Source: Dyella sp. C11
GTDB lineage: Bacteria > Pseudomonadota > Gammaproteobacteria > Xanthomonadales > Rhodanobacteraceae
DNA length: 64,000 nucleotides
Reading direction: 5' to 3'
NCBI RefSeq assembly: GCF_003121485.1
Contig: NZ_QAVX01000020.1
Coordinates: 1-64,000, forward strand
This document shows, one piece after another, positions 34,813-43,623 of the stretch. The position numbers and the translations under genes were made by a program. Within the stretch, counting starts at the first letter, position 1; every line of letters begins with the position of its first letter. The notes under the pieces are model-generated. The model searched no databases. It was not told where the DNA came from and saw nothing but the letters and a program-made list of their open reading frames with translations.

Positions 34813-34841
34813 TTGTGTATTGCCTGTGAAGCTGGTTATAT
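34813..34841 (+). promoter_or_regulatory. Sigma70-like promoter for a small gene
   Basis: TTGTGT (34813-34818), a 17-nt spacer and TTATAT (34836-34841), in a locally AT-rich stretch about 40 nt upstream of the ATG at 34883. Confidence 0.5.
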
Positions 34842-34882
34842 GCGTCCTGAACGGCCACGCAGGGGTGGTCGGGAGCCAAAAC

Positions 34883-35080
34883 ATGCACATGCTTCTCGCC
34901 CGTTCCGCGCTCGAACGCGGAATGCAGCTGGTAGCAGGGATGCTCAATCATCGGGACACGTCGGACGTCCGCAACCACCGTCAGGACCCTAACCAGTTTC
35001 ACCTGGTGTCCTGGCAGCCCGGCGCGCATTCTCGTCGCGAAGATGAGCTTGCCCGTCAACGCCAGAACCAGTTCGGCTGA
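34883..35080 (+). CDS. Small hypothetical protein, 65 aa
   Basis: ATG 34883 is preceded by GGGAG (34871-34875) at ideal spacing and by a good promoter. The product, beginning MHMLLARSALERGMQLVAGM and ending in a charged tail rich in Arg, Gln and Asn, resembles no family I know. It has no signal peptide or membrane segment. Its stop is 7 nt before the hairpin that ends rsuA from the other side. The expression signals, rather than the protein sequence, are the reason to call it. Confidence 0.5.
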   Translation: MHMLLARSALERGMQLVAGMLNHRDTSDVRNHRQDPNQFHLVSWQPGAHSRREDELARQRQNQFG

Positions 35081-35087
35081 AACGTAA

Positions 35088-35117
35088 AACCGCCTGCTCA
35101 GTCCTGTGCAGGCGGTT
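35088..35117 (-). terminator. rsuA terminator
   Basis: On the - strand AACCGCCTGC, 10-nt loop containing the rsuA stop, GCAGGCGGTT then TTACGTTT. A 10-bp stem. It could also stop transcripts arriving from the small + strand gene. Confidence 0.7.
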
Positions 35118-35811
35118 CAAAGATGCGCGCGATTTCGCGATCTTCAAGCGCGCGCCACTCGCCGGGCGGCAGGTCGTCCATCGTCAATGCCCCGACGGAC
35201 ACGCGCGTCAACGCGTCCACGTGGTTTCCCGTGGCCGCGAACATGCGCCGCACCTGGTGGTAACGCCCCTCGGTCAGCGTAAGGCGGGCACGCCTGGGAC
35301 CCAGTACCTGGAGCACCGCCGGCTCCAGTGGCTCCTTCTCCGACTCAAGCATCATCGTGCCGCTGGCGAACAGCTCGCCTTCATCGCCACGCAGGTCGCT
35401 GGCCAGAGTGGCCTCGTAGACCTTGGCCACCTGCGACTTGGGCGAAATGATCCGATGCAGCATGGCGCCGTCGTCGGTGAAGAGCAGCAGGCCCGATGTC
35501 TCGCGATCAAGGCGTCCTACCGTGGACAACGCAGGATCGCGCACGCGATAGCGTGGCGGCAGCAGGTCGTAGACGACGCGCCCGATGTCCTTGCGCGAAC
35601 AGGTAGCGCCCAGCGGCTTGTTCATCATCAACACGATGCCTGACGGCGGATCGAGCGGTTCGTCGTCAATGCGGATGTGTTCGTGCGGCACCTTGTCGTC
35701 GGCGTAGAGCACCTCGCCGTCCGGATCGGTGATGCGTCCTTCGCGGAACATCAGCGCGACTTCCTTGCGGCTGCCGTAGCCGAGATTGGCAATGAGCTTG
35801 ACCAGTTTCAT
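35098..35811 (-). CDS. rsuA: 16S rRNA pseudouridine(516) synthase RsuA
   Basis: 237 aa. An N-terminal S4 domain (KLVKLIANLGYGSRKEVALMFREGRI) leads into the RsuA-family catalytic core with the nucleophile Asp in VGRLDRETSGLLLFT and the C-terminal EGRYHQVRRMFAATGN motif. It isomerises U516 in the 530 loop of 16S rRNA. The start overlaps the rsmC stop by 4 nt, so the two 16S rRNA modification enzymes are co-translated. Confidence 0.93.
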   Translation of the reverse strand: MKLVKLIANLGYGSRKEVALMFREGRITDPDGEVLYADDKVPHEHIRIDDEPLDPPSGIVLMMNKPLGATCSRKDIGRVVYDLLPPRYRVRDPALSTVGRLDRETSGLLLFTDDGAMLHRIISPKSQVAKVYEATLASDLRGDEGELFASGTMMLESEKEPLEPAVLQVLGPRRARLTLTEGRYHQVRRMFAATGNHVDALTRVSVGALTMDDLPPGEWRALEDREIARIFEPPAQD

Positions 35812-36875
35812 GCGCGTACTCCGCGAGCTTCGATCACCTTGAAACCGTCTTGCGTTACCACCGTGCGTACCTCGTTGAAACGAGAGGCCAAGGTGGCCTC
35901 GTAGGGAAGATGACGATTGGCCACCAGCCAGAGCCTGCCGTGCGGCAGCAAGGCATGGGCGGCGGCATCGATAAAGGCGCGCCCCAGATCCGGCAGGTCG
36001 GCGCGACCTTGATGAAACGGCGGATTGCTCACCACGACGTCGTAGCGCCCCGGCAGGCCTCTTGTCACGTCATGCCAGTGGACATGAAACGAAACGTCGC
36101 GACCGCTATCGCGTTGTGCACGCTCCAGGTTCTGTCGCGCAGGCTCCAGCGCACGCGCCTCGGCCTCGAAAAGATCGATGGACACCACCGCCGGGCAAAG
36201 CGCGATCAACTGCGTCGAAAGGTAGCCGTAGCCCGCGCCGATATCGGCCACCCTGCCCGACAGATCCGTAGGCAAATGGGCCGCCAGCAGCGCCGAAGCC
36301 GTATCCACCCGATCCCATGCAAACAGGCCGGGCCGACTGATGAAGCCGGCATCGTTGCTGCGTGGCGTGTCGAGCGCGGTCCAGGCATCGAGCAGCGCGC
36401 GATCCACATGAGCATCGGAAGCCCGGGTCCAGAACACCCGGCATTTGTGCTTGGAAAGCTGGTTCAACGGCCCCGCCAGCTGCGCAAGATCGCTCTCCGC
36501 CGATTTCGCGCCTTCCGCGTTCGGCACGGCGGCCAGCACCACGCCACCTTCTTCCACGCGATGCAGTGCCTGCGCGAACAAGGCGCGCGCTTCGTCGCGC
36601 TGCCGCGGCGGCAGCACGAGCACCAGCGGAAACCGACGCTCGCTGCCGGGCGGCTCGACCTTCAGGCCGCTGACCTCAAGCGCCTCGGCGAACGGCTTGA
36701 AACCCTGCTCGCATACCCATCCCTTGCCCGCCATTTCGCGCAACCGGACCCCGTCGCGCGCGCGCAGGAACAACACGCGCCCGTCCGCCGGCAACGCCAG
36801 GGCGCCGGTCTCGAACGGAACGAACAAGGCCTCCAGCGCTGCATCCGGGGCAGCGGGGGCGAACGAAGGGCGCAT
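35808..36875 (-). CDS. rsmC: 16S rRNA m2G1207 methyltransferase RsmC
   Basis: 355 aa. It has the typical duplicated architecture: an N-terminal degenerate methyltransferase-like half and a C-terminal catalytic half with the SAM motif ADIGAGYGYLS and catalytic VVSNPPFHQG. It methylates N2 of G1207 on the 30S subunit. The related RlmG (23S G1835) shares the NPPFH motif, so the rRNA target is assigned from length and the pairing with rsuA rather than proven. Confidence 0.87.
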   Translation of the reverse strand: MRPSFAPAAPDAALEALFVPFETGALALPADGRVLFLRARDGVRLREMAGKGWVCEQGFKPFAEALEVSGLKVEPPGSERRFPLVLVLPPRQRDEARALFAQALHRVEEGGVVLAAVPNAEGAKSAESDLAQLAGPLNQLSKHKCRVFWTRASDAHVDRALLDAWTALDTPRSNDAGFISRPGLFAWDRVDTASALLAAHLPTDLSGRVADIGAGYGYLSTQLIALCPAVVSIDLFEAEARALEPARQNLERAQRDSGRDVSFHVHWHDVTRGLPGRYDVVVSNPPFHQGRADLPDLGRAFIDAAAHALLPHGRLWLVANRHLPYEATLASRFNEVRTVVTQDGFKVIEARGVRA

Positions 36876-36907
36876 CAGGCAGACGGTCCGGTGGCGGGCC
36901 GCCTATG

Positions 36908-37801
36908 TTACCAACCGAGGCCCGGGGCGGGTGTCAGCAGCGACAGCTCGCTTTCGAATTCACGCGGCATGCCGCTCAGCGGGTCAAGGAAAGACAAACG
37001 ACGCGCCAGCAATTGCAGCGGGTGCGCATGGTCATCAGGCCGAGGTTCCGGCAGGTCCGGATAAAACGGATCGTGCAGGATCGGCGCTCCCAGCGCGGCC
37101 ATGTGCACACGCAATTGGTGCTTTTTGCCCGTCACGGGCTGCAAGGCATATCGCCAGTGCGTGTCGAAGCGTTCCAGCACGTCGAAGTGCGTCTCGCTGT
37201 TGGGTGCACCCGGTACTTCGTGCATGCGGAAGAACGGTTCGCCCGCCTCGATGCGCGAGCGCCGCACCAGCGGAAACGACAGATGCGGCAGCGGCGCCGC
37301 CCATGCCTCGTAGGTCTTCTCGATGCGACGCTGGCGGAACAACGACTGATACGCATCGCGGCTCGCCGGATCGGCGGAAAACATCACCAGTCCCGCCGTG
37401 TGCCGATCGATGCGATGCAGCGGCACCAGGTTCTCATTGCCCAGCGTGCGGGTCAGTCGCGCCAGCACGGTTTCTTCCACGAAGCCGCCGGCCGGCGTGA
37501 CGGGCAGGAAGTGGGGCTTGTCCACCACCACGAGGTGCGCGTCCACGTGCAGCAGCGTTTCGTGGAACGGAATGGGGACTTCCGTGGGTACTTCGCGGAA
37601 ATACCGCACGCACAAGCCCACGCGATAGGGCGTGTCGGCAGGCAACGGTTGCCCGGACTCGTCCTGTACGCGGCCGCGGGCGAAGCGGTCTTCCCAGGTG
37701 GCCCGGTCAATGCGCGGAAACAACGCACACAAGCCTTCCAGCACCGTGCCCCACGATCCGGGCGGCAGGTGAACAGTGCTGGCGGCGGGCGAGCGGGACA
37801 T
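36908..37801 (-). CDS. RluA family RNA pseudouridine synthase
   Basis: 297 aa. The RluA catalytic motif is VPLHRIDRHTAGLVMFS with the nucleophilic Asp; VVDKPHFLPV is the preceding family block and TGKKHQLRVHMAALG the C-terminal one. It lacks an S4 domain, which fits the RluA/RluE-like 'tRNA/rRNA' group; the modified position cannot be called. It lies 32 nt upstream of rsmC on the same strand, giving a three-gene RNA-modification run. Confidence 0.9.
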   Translation of the reverse strand: MSRSPAASTVHLPPGSWGTVLEGLCALFPRIDRATWEDRFARGRVQDESGQPLPADTPYRVGLCVRYFREVPTEVPIPFHETLLHVDAHLVVVDKPHFLPVTPAGGFVEETVLARLTRTLGNENLVPLHRIDRHTAGLVMFSADPASRDAYQSLFRQRRIEKTYEAWAAPLPHLSFPLVRRSRIEAGEPFFRMHEVPGAPNSETHFDVLERFDTHWRYALQPVTGKKHQLRVHMAALGAPILHDPFYPDLPEPRPDDHAHPLQLLARRLSFLDPLSGMPREFESELSLLTPAPGLGW

Positions 37802-38002
37802 GGGGAACTCATTCCAAAGCGATGGGGCAGCTTAAGGCTGTACGGCGAATTTGTGACGGAATCCTGCTTGCCGCGTAACGGCCACAGGTCATCGGTATGA
37901 CTTCCGGCGTACACCGTTCCATGCCATCACGCGTTGGCTAAACTCGCGGATGAACGGGTATGGCGCCACCCCAGCGCGCCGACAATTGAGACGAGGCAGC
38001 AC

Positions 38003-40024
38003 ATGGAAAAGCCGGCAACACGTGCTCGGCAAGCGCTAGGTTCGAAACCCTCCGGCATGCGACGTGCCCTGTGGCTGGCCGGCCTGGCCATGGCCGCCGT
38101 CTCGCCATTGCACGCGGCGACGATGGACCCCGCCGTGTTGCCCCGGGTACAGGCGGCCACGTTCGAGGTTGTCATTCCCAAACCGGTGAAAGATCCGCTC
38201 AGCTACGAGAAGCCGCTGCCCTTCGACCAGCTGCCGTACCAGCAGCGCACGGACAAGTTCTACTCGGTGGGCACGGCCTTCGCGATCGGCGAGAACCGCT
38301 ATGTCACCGCCGGCCACGTGTTGTCGCTGGGCATCGACAGCCTGATGGGCGAACCAGCCTTGCGTGACGCCGCCGGCCACGTCTACGCCATCGACAAGGT
38401 CACGCGCTACTCGCTGCATGAAGACTTCGTCGAGTTCTCGCTGAAAGACCCGCCGAAGGTCGCACCGCTGGCGGTCAACACGCAGCCGGACGTGAACCAG
38501 GTGGTCTACGCCGTGGGTAACGCATTGGGCACGGGCATCGTGATCCGCGATGGCCTCTACACTTCGCAGACGCCGGAAGACCAGGACGGGCGCTGGAAAT
38601 GGCTGCGTTTCTCGGCGGCGGCCTCGCCCGGCAACAGCGGCGGCCCGTTGCTGGACAAGGACGGCAAGGTCATTGGCGTCGTGGTGATGAAATCGCCGGA
38701 CGAAAACCTCAACTACGCGCTGCCCATCGACCTGGTGCTGAAGGCACCGGAAAACATCGCGTCCATCGATACGCGCGAGAGCTATCAGCTCGACGTCATC
38801 GAGGACAAGCACACCGGCGACTTCAAGGCACAGTTCCCGTTGCCCAAGAGTTTTGCGGACTTCAGCGCGGCGTACCAGAAATTGCACAACGCCGACGTCG
38901 ACCAGAAGCGGCATGAGCTGTTGACGGAAAACGCCGCCACCATGTTCCCCAACGGCCCCGGCGCAAGCCGTCTGCTGCACGTGAACTCCGACGCCAACCC
39001 GTTCCCCACCCTGCTCCACCGCAACAGCAACGGCAACTGGGTGACCAGCAAGGTCGCCGAGAACAAGGCGGTGCTTCCGCACAACGGTTATGTCAGCCGT
39101 GCCATCGTGGGCCAGCAGGTGATGTTCCATCTGCGCAAGCCCGACGACGTCACCAGCAAGCAGCTGTACGGCGATTCGAAGGTCTTCATGGACCTGGTGC
39201 TGAAGGGTGCGCCGATGCAGCGGCGCGTGGGCACGGAAAGCGTCAAGATCACCTCGCTTGGCGAGCCCACGCTGAGCGCCAGTTTCACGGACAACTACCA
39301 GCGTCGCTGGCAGATCCGCGAATGGCCGATGGCGTACGACAACGGCCTGATCGTCGCTTTCCTGCTGCCGGTACCCGACGGTTACTCCGCCATGGTGCGC
39401 GTCACCAGCAACCGCACCGAACACGAAGACATGAGCGACCTGAAGCAGCTCGCCAACTTCGTGGACGTGTCCTACAGCGGCACGCTGGCGCAGTGGAAGG
39501 AGTTCCTCGCCAACACCGAACTGCTGCCCAGCGTGCTGTCCGACATCGCCATTCGCTTCAACTACGGCGACGACTTCAAGTACCAGTCCAAGCGCATCGG
39601 TTTCGCGTACACGCCCTCGCTGCAGAAGATCGATGCCGACAGCGAACTGGTACTCGGCATGTCCTACTTCCAGGACCACGGCAAGACGGTGTGGGACGTG
39701 TCGAAGGTGGAAGTGAAATCCAACATCGACAACGCCGAGCACGTGAGCGTGAACCGTCACGTAGCACCGTCGGACGATCTGGACGACAGCTTCCGCAATC
39801 ACTGGGGCAAGATCGTCAATCGCAGCCATCCGGATGATGGCGTGCCGTACAGCGAAAACGACATGACGTACATCGGCACGGTCGGTGGCACGCAGGTCAG
39901 CGCCGACAAGAAGCCGGATGTGCTCTACACCGCGTTCTACGGCGTGGACGGCCCACGCCCCGAAGACGCCATGAAGGGCAAGCTCAACCAGTTGCTGGAC
40001 AAGCTGCAGGTCAACGAGCACTGA
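38003..40024 (+). CDS. Periplasmic trypsin-like serine protease (S1/Deg-like)
   Basis: 673 aa from ATG 38003, preceded by GAGG; a cleavable signal follows (LAMAAVSPLHAAT). The catalytic triad can be read as H105 in YVTAGHVLS, D141 in HEDFVEFSL and S212 in SPGNSGGPLL. The protease domain covers residues ~40-260. There is no recognisable PDZ domain; instead ~400 residues of mostly beta sequence of unknown kind follow. It is probably a periplasmic processing or quality-control protease with a private C-terminal domain. Confidence 0.8.
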   Translation: MEKPATRARQALGSKPSGMRRALWLAGLAMAAVSPLHAATMDPAVLPRVQAATFEVVIPKPVKDPLSYEKPLPFDQLPYQQRTDKFYSVGTAFAIGENRYVTAGHVLSLGIDSLMGEPALRDAAGHVYAIDKVTRYSLHEDFVEFSLKDPPKVAPLAVNTQPDVNQVVYAVGNALGTGIVIRDGLYTSQTPEDQDGRWKWLRFSAAASPGNSGGPLLDKDGKVIGVVVMKSPDENLNYALPIDLVLKAPENIASIDTRESYQLDVIEDKHTGDFKAQFPLPKSFADFSAAYQKLHNADVDQKRHELLTENAATMFPNGPGASRLLHVNSDANPFPTLLHRNSNGNWVTSKVAENKAVLPHNGYVSRAIVGQQVMFHLRKPDDVTSKQLYGDSKVFMDLVLKGAPMQRRVGTESVKITSLGEPTLSASFTDNYQRRWQIREWPMAYDNGLIVAFLLPVPDGYSAMVRVTSNRTEHEDMSDLKQLANFVDVSYSGTLAQWKEFLANTELLPSVLSDIAIRFNYGDDFKYQSKRIGFAYTPSLQKIDADSELVLGMSYFQDHGKTVWDVSKVEVKSNIDNAEHVSVNRHVAPSDDLDDSFRNHWGKIVNRSHPDDGVPYSENDMTYIGTVGGTQVSADKKPDVLYTAFYGVDGPRPEDAMKGKLNQLLDKLQVNEH

Positions 40025-40032
40025 GCCACCAG

Positions 40033-40060
40033 GTGCGGGGCCATGGCGCCCCGCACTTTC
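40033..40060. terminator. Terminator between convergent genes
   Basis: GTGCGGGGC (40033-40041), loop CATGGC, GCCCCGCAC (40048-40056), then TTTC. It lies between the S1 protease and Bcr/CflA transporter stops. Confidence 0.75.
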
Positions 40061-40070
40061 TCCCGGGCCA

Positions 40071-41345
40071 TCAACGCGGCTCGGTGATTTCCGTCTGGAG
40101 CTCCACTTCCACCTCGGCCGTGGCGTCGTGCGGAACGCGCGGCTTGCCGGTAAGCCGGTGATACCAGCGCCAGCCGAACCAGCCCGCTACCGTGAGCGCC
40201 GTGGCGCCCAGTGCCAGGTTCACCATGTGGCCGGACAACAGCGGCGACAGCACGCCGGCGACCACTGCGCAAAGCATCAGGCTGCAGAACGCCTGCACCG
40301 ATGATGCGCCGCCACGACGATGCGGAAAGCGGTCCAGCAGCAACAGCGTCAAGGTGGGAAATGCGAGCTGCACGCCGATGCCGTGCACGATCAGCGGCAG
40401 CATGGACCACGGCAGCACCGGCTCGGGCGTGATAAGCGCCGCCGCCAGATGCAATGCACACGCGAGCAACATGGCGCCATAGCCCAGGTTCACCGTGTAG
40501 ACCACGCTGCGACGGTTGGCCATGCGCCCGGACAACCATGCGCCGATCATCAGGCCGATCACGGTGGGCAGGAACAGCCACGGAAAGCCCTGCGCCGACA
40601 GATGCAGCAGGTCGCGAATGATGTGCGGTGCCGATGCAATGTAGAGAAACAATCCCGCGAAATTCACCGTGCACGCCAACAGCAAAGGCCAGAACGGTCG
40701 GTCCTTGCCGAAGCTCACGTAACCGCGCACCAGCGTGCTGGCATTGAACGGCGTGCGTGCCTCGGGCGGATGGGTTTCGTCCAGATACAGCATCAACGCC
40801 ACGGCCAGGAAAGCCGTGAACGCCATCAATACCCAGAAGATGCCGTGCCAGCCGTTGAGGAACAGCAGTTGTGCGCCAACGATGGGCGCGATCACCGGGG
40901 CCACGCTGAAGATCATCATCACGCGCGACATCAGCTGTTGCGCGGCCGCGCCTTCCAGGCTGTCGCGCACAATCGCGCGCCCCACCACCAGGCCCGCACC
41001 CGCACACACACCCTGCAACGAACGGCAGGCCAGCAGCATGCCGTAGGACGTGGACAACGCCGCACCAGCCGACGCCAGCGAATACACCAGCATGCCCGCG
41101 ACGATCACCGGCTTGCGCCCGATGGCATCAGAAATGGCACCGTGGAACAGGCTCATCACGGCGTAGGTGATCAGGTACATGCTGATCATCTGCTGCAGAC
41201 CGGTGCTGTCCACGCCGAAGCGCTCGCCGATCAGCGGGAACGCCGGGAACACGGCATCGATCGAGAACGGGCCGATCATGGACAGGCCCGCCAGCAGCCA
41301 CGGCAGGCTGCGCCGGACGGGGCGCGGGGTGGATGTCATGGGCAT
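40071..41345 (-). CDS. Bcr/CflA family multidrug efflux transporter
   Basis: 424 aa major facilitator of the drug:H+ antiporter-1 type, about 12 membrane helices. SIDAVFPAFPLIGERFGVDSTGLQQMIS is the Bcr-like TM1 region, GAISDAIGRKPVIVAG the MFS loop 2-3 motif A, and GRAIVRDSLEG motif C-like sequence. Relatives export bicyclomycin, chloramphenicol, sulfonamides or dipeptides. It is divergent from the fluoride riboswitch unit. Confidence 0.9.
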   Translation of the reverse strand: MPMTSTPRPVRRSLPWLLAGLSMIGPFSIDAVFPAFPLIGERFGVDSTGLQQMISMYLITYAVMSLFHGAISDAIGRKPVIVAGMLVYSLASAGAALSTSYGMLLACRSLQGVCAGAGLVVGRAIVRDSLEGAAAQQLMSRVMMIFSVAPVIAPIVGAQLLFLNGWHGIFWVLMAFTAFLAVALMLYLDETHPPEARTPFNASTLVRGYVSFGKDRPFWPLLLACTVNFAGLFLYIASAPHIIRDLLHLSAQGFPWLFLPTVIGLMIGAWLSGRMANRRSVVYTVNLGYGAMLLACALHLAAALITPEPVLPWSMLPLIVHGIGVQLAFPTLTLLLLDRFPHRRGGASSVQAFCSLMLCAVVAGVLSPLLSGHMVNLALGATALTVAGWFGWRWYHRLTGKPRVPHDATAEVEVELQTEITEPR

Positions 41346-41439
41346 GGCACGGCGGGGGCGAGGTGCGCCGAGTATAGCGGCGCCCCCTGCACACCCGAGC
41401 CATGACGTCCGGGGGATCTTCCGTTACGATCCATTCGCA

Positions 41440-41512
41440 CAGGGAGATGGCATGCCTCCCGCTCGGGCCAGGTGCCTCAGGGCGAACCACCTTCGGGTTG
41501 ATGATGCCTGCA
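41440..41512 (+). promoter_or_regulatory. Fluoride (crcB) riboswitch aptamer
   Basis: Stem GGGAG (41442-41446) pairs with CTCCC (41456-41460) around loop ATGGCATGC. GGCAT of that loop (41449-41453) forms the pseudoknot with ATGCC (41504-41508). A second stem AACC/GGTT (41485-41488, 41496-41499) is followed directly by the hallmark TGATGATGCC. This is the architecture of the fluoride aptamer. The segment joining the two stems is about 24 nt, longer than the minimal motif. A further hairpin (CCGGAC 41516-41521 / GTCCGG 41548-41553) lies before the crcB ribosome-binding site and may be the expression platform. Confidence 0.87.
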
Positions 41513-41592
41513 CCGCCGGACTTCCCGGGGCGCAGGCTCGTGCCTGTGTCCGGAACGTCCTTCGTGATGGTGCTTCAGCAGGAGACGACGAC

Positions 41593-41976
41593 GTGGGCTG
41601 GACCGGTTTTCTCGCCGTAGGCGTCGGGGGCGTGCTGGGCTGCTGGCTGCGCTGGGTGCTCGGCGTGATGCTCAACCCCATCTTTCCTACCGTGCCGCTG
41701 GGCACGCTGGCCGCGAACCTTATCGGTGGCCTGTTGATGGGCGTAGTGCTTGGGGGGTTCGATCATTTCCAGACTTTGTCGCCGGAACTGCGGCTGTTCT
41801 GCGCCACCGGTTTTCTGGGCGGACTCACCACTTTCTCTACCTTTTCCGCCGAATCCACCACCTTGTTACTGCGCCAGCAGTACCTTTGGTTCAGTGGCCA
41901 CGTGGCGCTGCACCTGGTGGGCTCCATCGTGATGACCATCTCCGGCATCGCACTTACCCGCGCCGTGCTGCGCTAG
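41593..41976 (+). CDS. crcB: Fluoride channel CrcB/Fluc
   Basis: 127 aa, GTG start 8 nt after GGAG. Four membrane helices; GVGGVLGCWLRW is the N-terminal signature, LGTLAANLIGG carries the conserved Asn of the pore and GFLGGLTTFSTFS the helix-break region that binds the central sodium and lines the fluoride path. It works as an antiparallel dimer to export fluoride. The riboswitch upstream confirms the assignment. Confidence 0.96.
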   Translation: MGWTGFLAVGVGGVLGCWLRWVLGVMLNPIFPTVPLGTLAANLIGGLLMGVVLGGFDHFQTLSPELRLFCATGFLGGLTTFSTFSAESTTLLLRQQYLWFSGHVALHLVGSIVMTISGIALTRAVLR

Positions 41977-41984
41977 GAGGCCCC

Positions 41985-42329
41985 ATGGAAACCACACAGC
42001 AAGGCGTCCTGCTGATCTTCTATACCCATGCGCGCGCCCGTCACGACGGCAAGCTGGTGTTCGAGTGGCTGCTTGAACATGCCCGCAAGCACGGCATCGG
42101 CGGCGGCTCGGCGTTTCGTGCCGTGTGCGGCTTCGGCCGGCACGGCGTGCTGCGTGAAGAACAGTTCTTCGAGCTGGCCGACGACCTGTCCGTCAAAGTG
42201 GAATTCCTGCTGTCCGAAGCCAAGGCGCATGAGCTGGTGGAGACCGTCCGCAAGAGCCGCGTCGACGCAGTGTATGCAATCGCTGCCGCAAGCTTTGGAA
42301 CGTTGGGGAAAATCCCGGGAGCCGGCTGA
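41985..42329 (+). CDS. DUF190 (PII-like) protein linked to crcB
   Basis: 114 aa, ATG 8 nt after the crcB stop with TAGGAGG overlapping the end of crcB, so certainly co-transcribed under the fluoride riboswitch. The DUF190 pattern (LLIFYTHARARHDGKLVFEWLLEHARKHGIGGGSAFRAVCGFG) predicts a PII-like ferredoxin fold. DUF190 genes are found beside crcB in many bacteria; a regulatory or sensing role in fluoride export is inferred, not proven. Confidence 0.9.
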   Translation: METTQQGVLLIFYTHARARHDGKLVFEWLLEHARKHGIGGGSAFRAVCGFGRHGVLREEQFFELADDLSVKVEFLLSEAKAHELVETVRKSRVDAVYAIAAASFGTLGKIPGAG

Positions 42330-42382
42330 CCTGCCCGCCCGCTCCCGTCCGGCCACGCATCGTCACCTGCCACGAGGAACGC

Positions 42383-43501
42383 ATGAGCCAGGATTCACTG
42401 AAGGCACGCGCTGCCAGCCTGCTTGAACATGCCGGCATTCTGCTGAATGGGTCGCGCCCCACCGACATGCATGTGCACGACGATCGCGTGTATCCCCGCG
42501 TGTTCGCGCACGGCTCGCTCGGGCTTGGCGAAAGCTACATGGACGGCTGGTGGGACAGCGACGACCTGCCCGGCATGTTCACCCACATCCTCAGCGCGCA
42601 GCTGGACGCCGAACTGAAAACCCTGGACACGCTGCTGGCGCATTTGAAGGCGCGCTTCATCAACCTTCAGCGAGGCGAGCACGCGTTCGAGATCGGTAAG
42701 GTCCATTACGACCTGGGCAATGATCTGTTCCAGGCCATGCTGGGCAAACGGATGGTGTATTCGTGCGGCTACTGGGCGCAGGCGAACAACCTGGACGACG
42801 CGCAGGAAGCCAAGCTCGACCTGATCTGCCGCAAGCTGCGCCTGCATCCGGGACAGCGTGTGCTGGACATCGGCTGCGGCTGGGGCGAGGCGCTGAAATT
42901 CGCAGCGGAGCATTACGGTGTGCAGGGCGTGGGTATCACCGTGTCGCAGGAGCAGGCCGCGTTTGCGCGCGAGCTGTGCGACGGCCTGCCCATCGATATT
43001 CGCCTGCAGGATTACCGCGAACTCAACGAACCCTTCGATGCCATTTTTTCCATCGGCATGTTCGAGCACGTGGGCGCGCTCAATTACCGCACCTACTTTG
43101 AAATGGCGCGGCGCTGCCTGCGCAGCGATGGCTTGTTCGTGCTGCATTCCATCGGCAGCAACGGCACACCCAGCCGGCCGGATCCGTGGATCGAGAAGTA
43201 CATCTTCCCCAACTCCATGATTCCCGCCGCCAGCCAGGTCACCGAAGCACTGCAGAACCTGTTCGTGGTGGAGGACTGGCACAACTTCGGCGCCGACTAC
43301 GACCTCACGCTTACCTCGTGGCGAGCCAATTTCGACGCGGCATGGCCTACGCTTTCGGCGAACTACGACGACCGCTTCCGCCGCATGTGGCGTTTCTACC
43401 TGGCCGTGTCCGCCGCGGTGTTCCGCAGCCGCCGAGACCAGCTGTGGCAACTCACGCTGAGTCCCCATGGCGTGCAGGGCGGCTATCGCGTGCCGCGCTG
43501 A
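42383..43501 (+). CDS. cfa: Cyclopropane-fatty-acyl-phospholipid synthase
   Basis: 372 aa. It methylenates unsaturated phospholipid acyl chains using SAM, at the membrane. The SAM motif is VLDIGCGWGEALKFAAEHYG; HYDLGNDLF, YSCGYW and IGMFEHVG are CFA synthase blocks that shape the acyl and bicarbonate site. HSIGSN and the PNSMIPA loop follow. It lies 53 nt after the DUF190 gene, and a GC-rich hairpin follows. Confidence 0.95.
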   Translation: MSQDSLKARAASLLEHAGILLNGSRPTDMHVHDDRVYPRVFAHGSLGLGESYMDGWWDSDDLPGMFTHILSAQLDAELKTLDTLLAHLKARFINLQRGEHAFEIGKVHYDLGNDLFQAMLGKRMVYSCGYWAQANNLDDAQEAKLDLICRKLRLHPGQRVLDIGCGWGEALKFAAEHYGVQGVGITVSQEQAAFARELCDGLPIDIRLQDYRELNEPFDAIFSIGMFEHVGALNYRTYFEMARRCLRSDGLFVLHSIGSNGTPSRPDPWIEKYIFPNSMIPAASQVTEALQNLFVVEDWHNFGADYDLTLTSWRANFDAAWPTLSANYDDRFRRMWRFYLAVSAAVFRSRRDQLWQLTLSPHGVQGGYRVPR

Positions 43502-43545
43502 AACAGCTTGCAGCAAGCCAGTTCGCGCACGATAGTGCTCAGATC

Positions 43546-43571
43546 GGCGGGCCGGATGGCCTTGGCCCGCC
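43546..43571 (+). terminator. Hairpin after cfa
   Basis: GGCGGGCC (43546-43553) pairs with GGCCCGCC (43564-43571), 10-nt loop, no T-tract. Possibly a Rho-dependent 3' end or an mRNA-stabilising stem. Confidence 0.45.
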
Positions 43572-43623
43572 CAGAGCCCGCAGGCTCCAAAAACACGTGG
43601 TCCGCCCTCACCCGGGATTCCCC

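Noticed and set aside
38036-40021. 661-codon open frame antisense to the serine protease
   Set aside because: Antisense shadow: same boundaries as the real gene and no family features.
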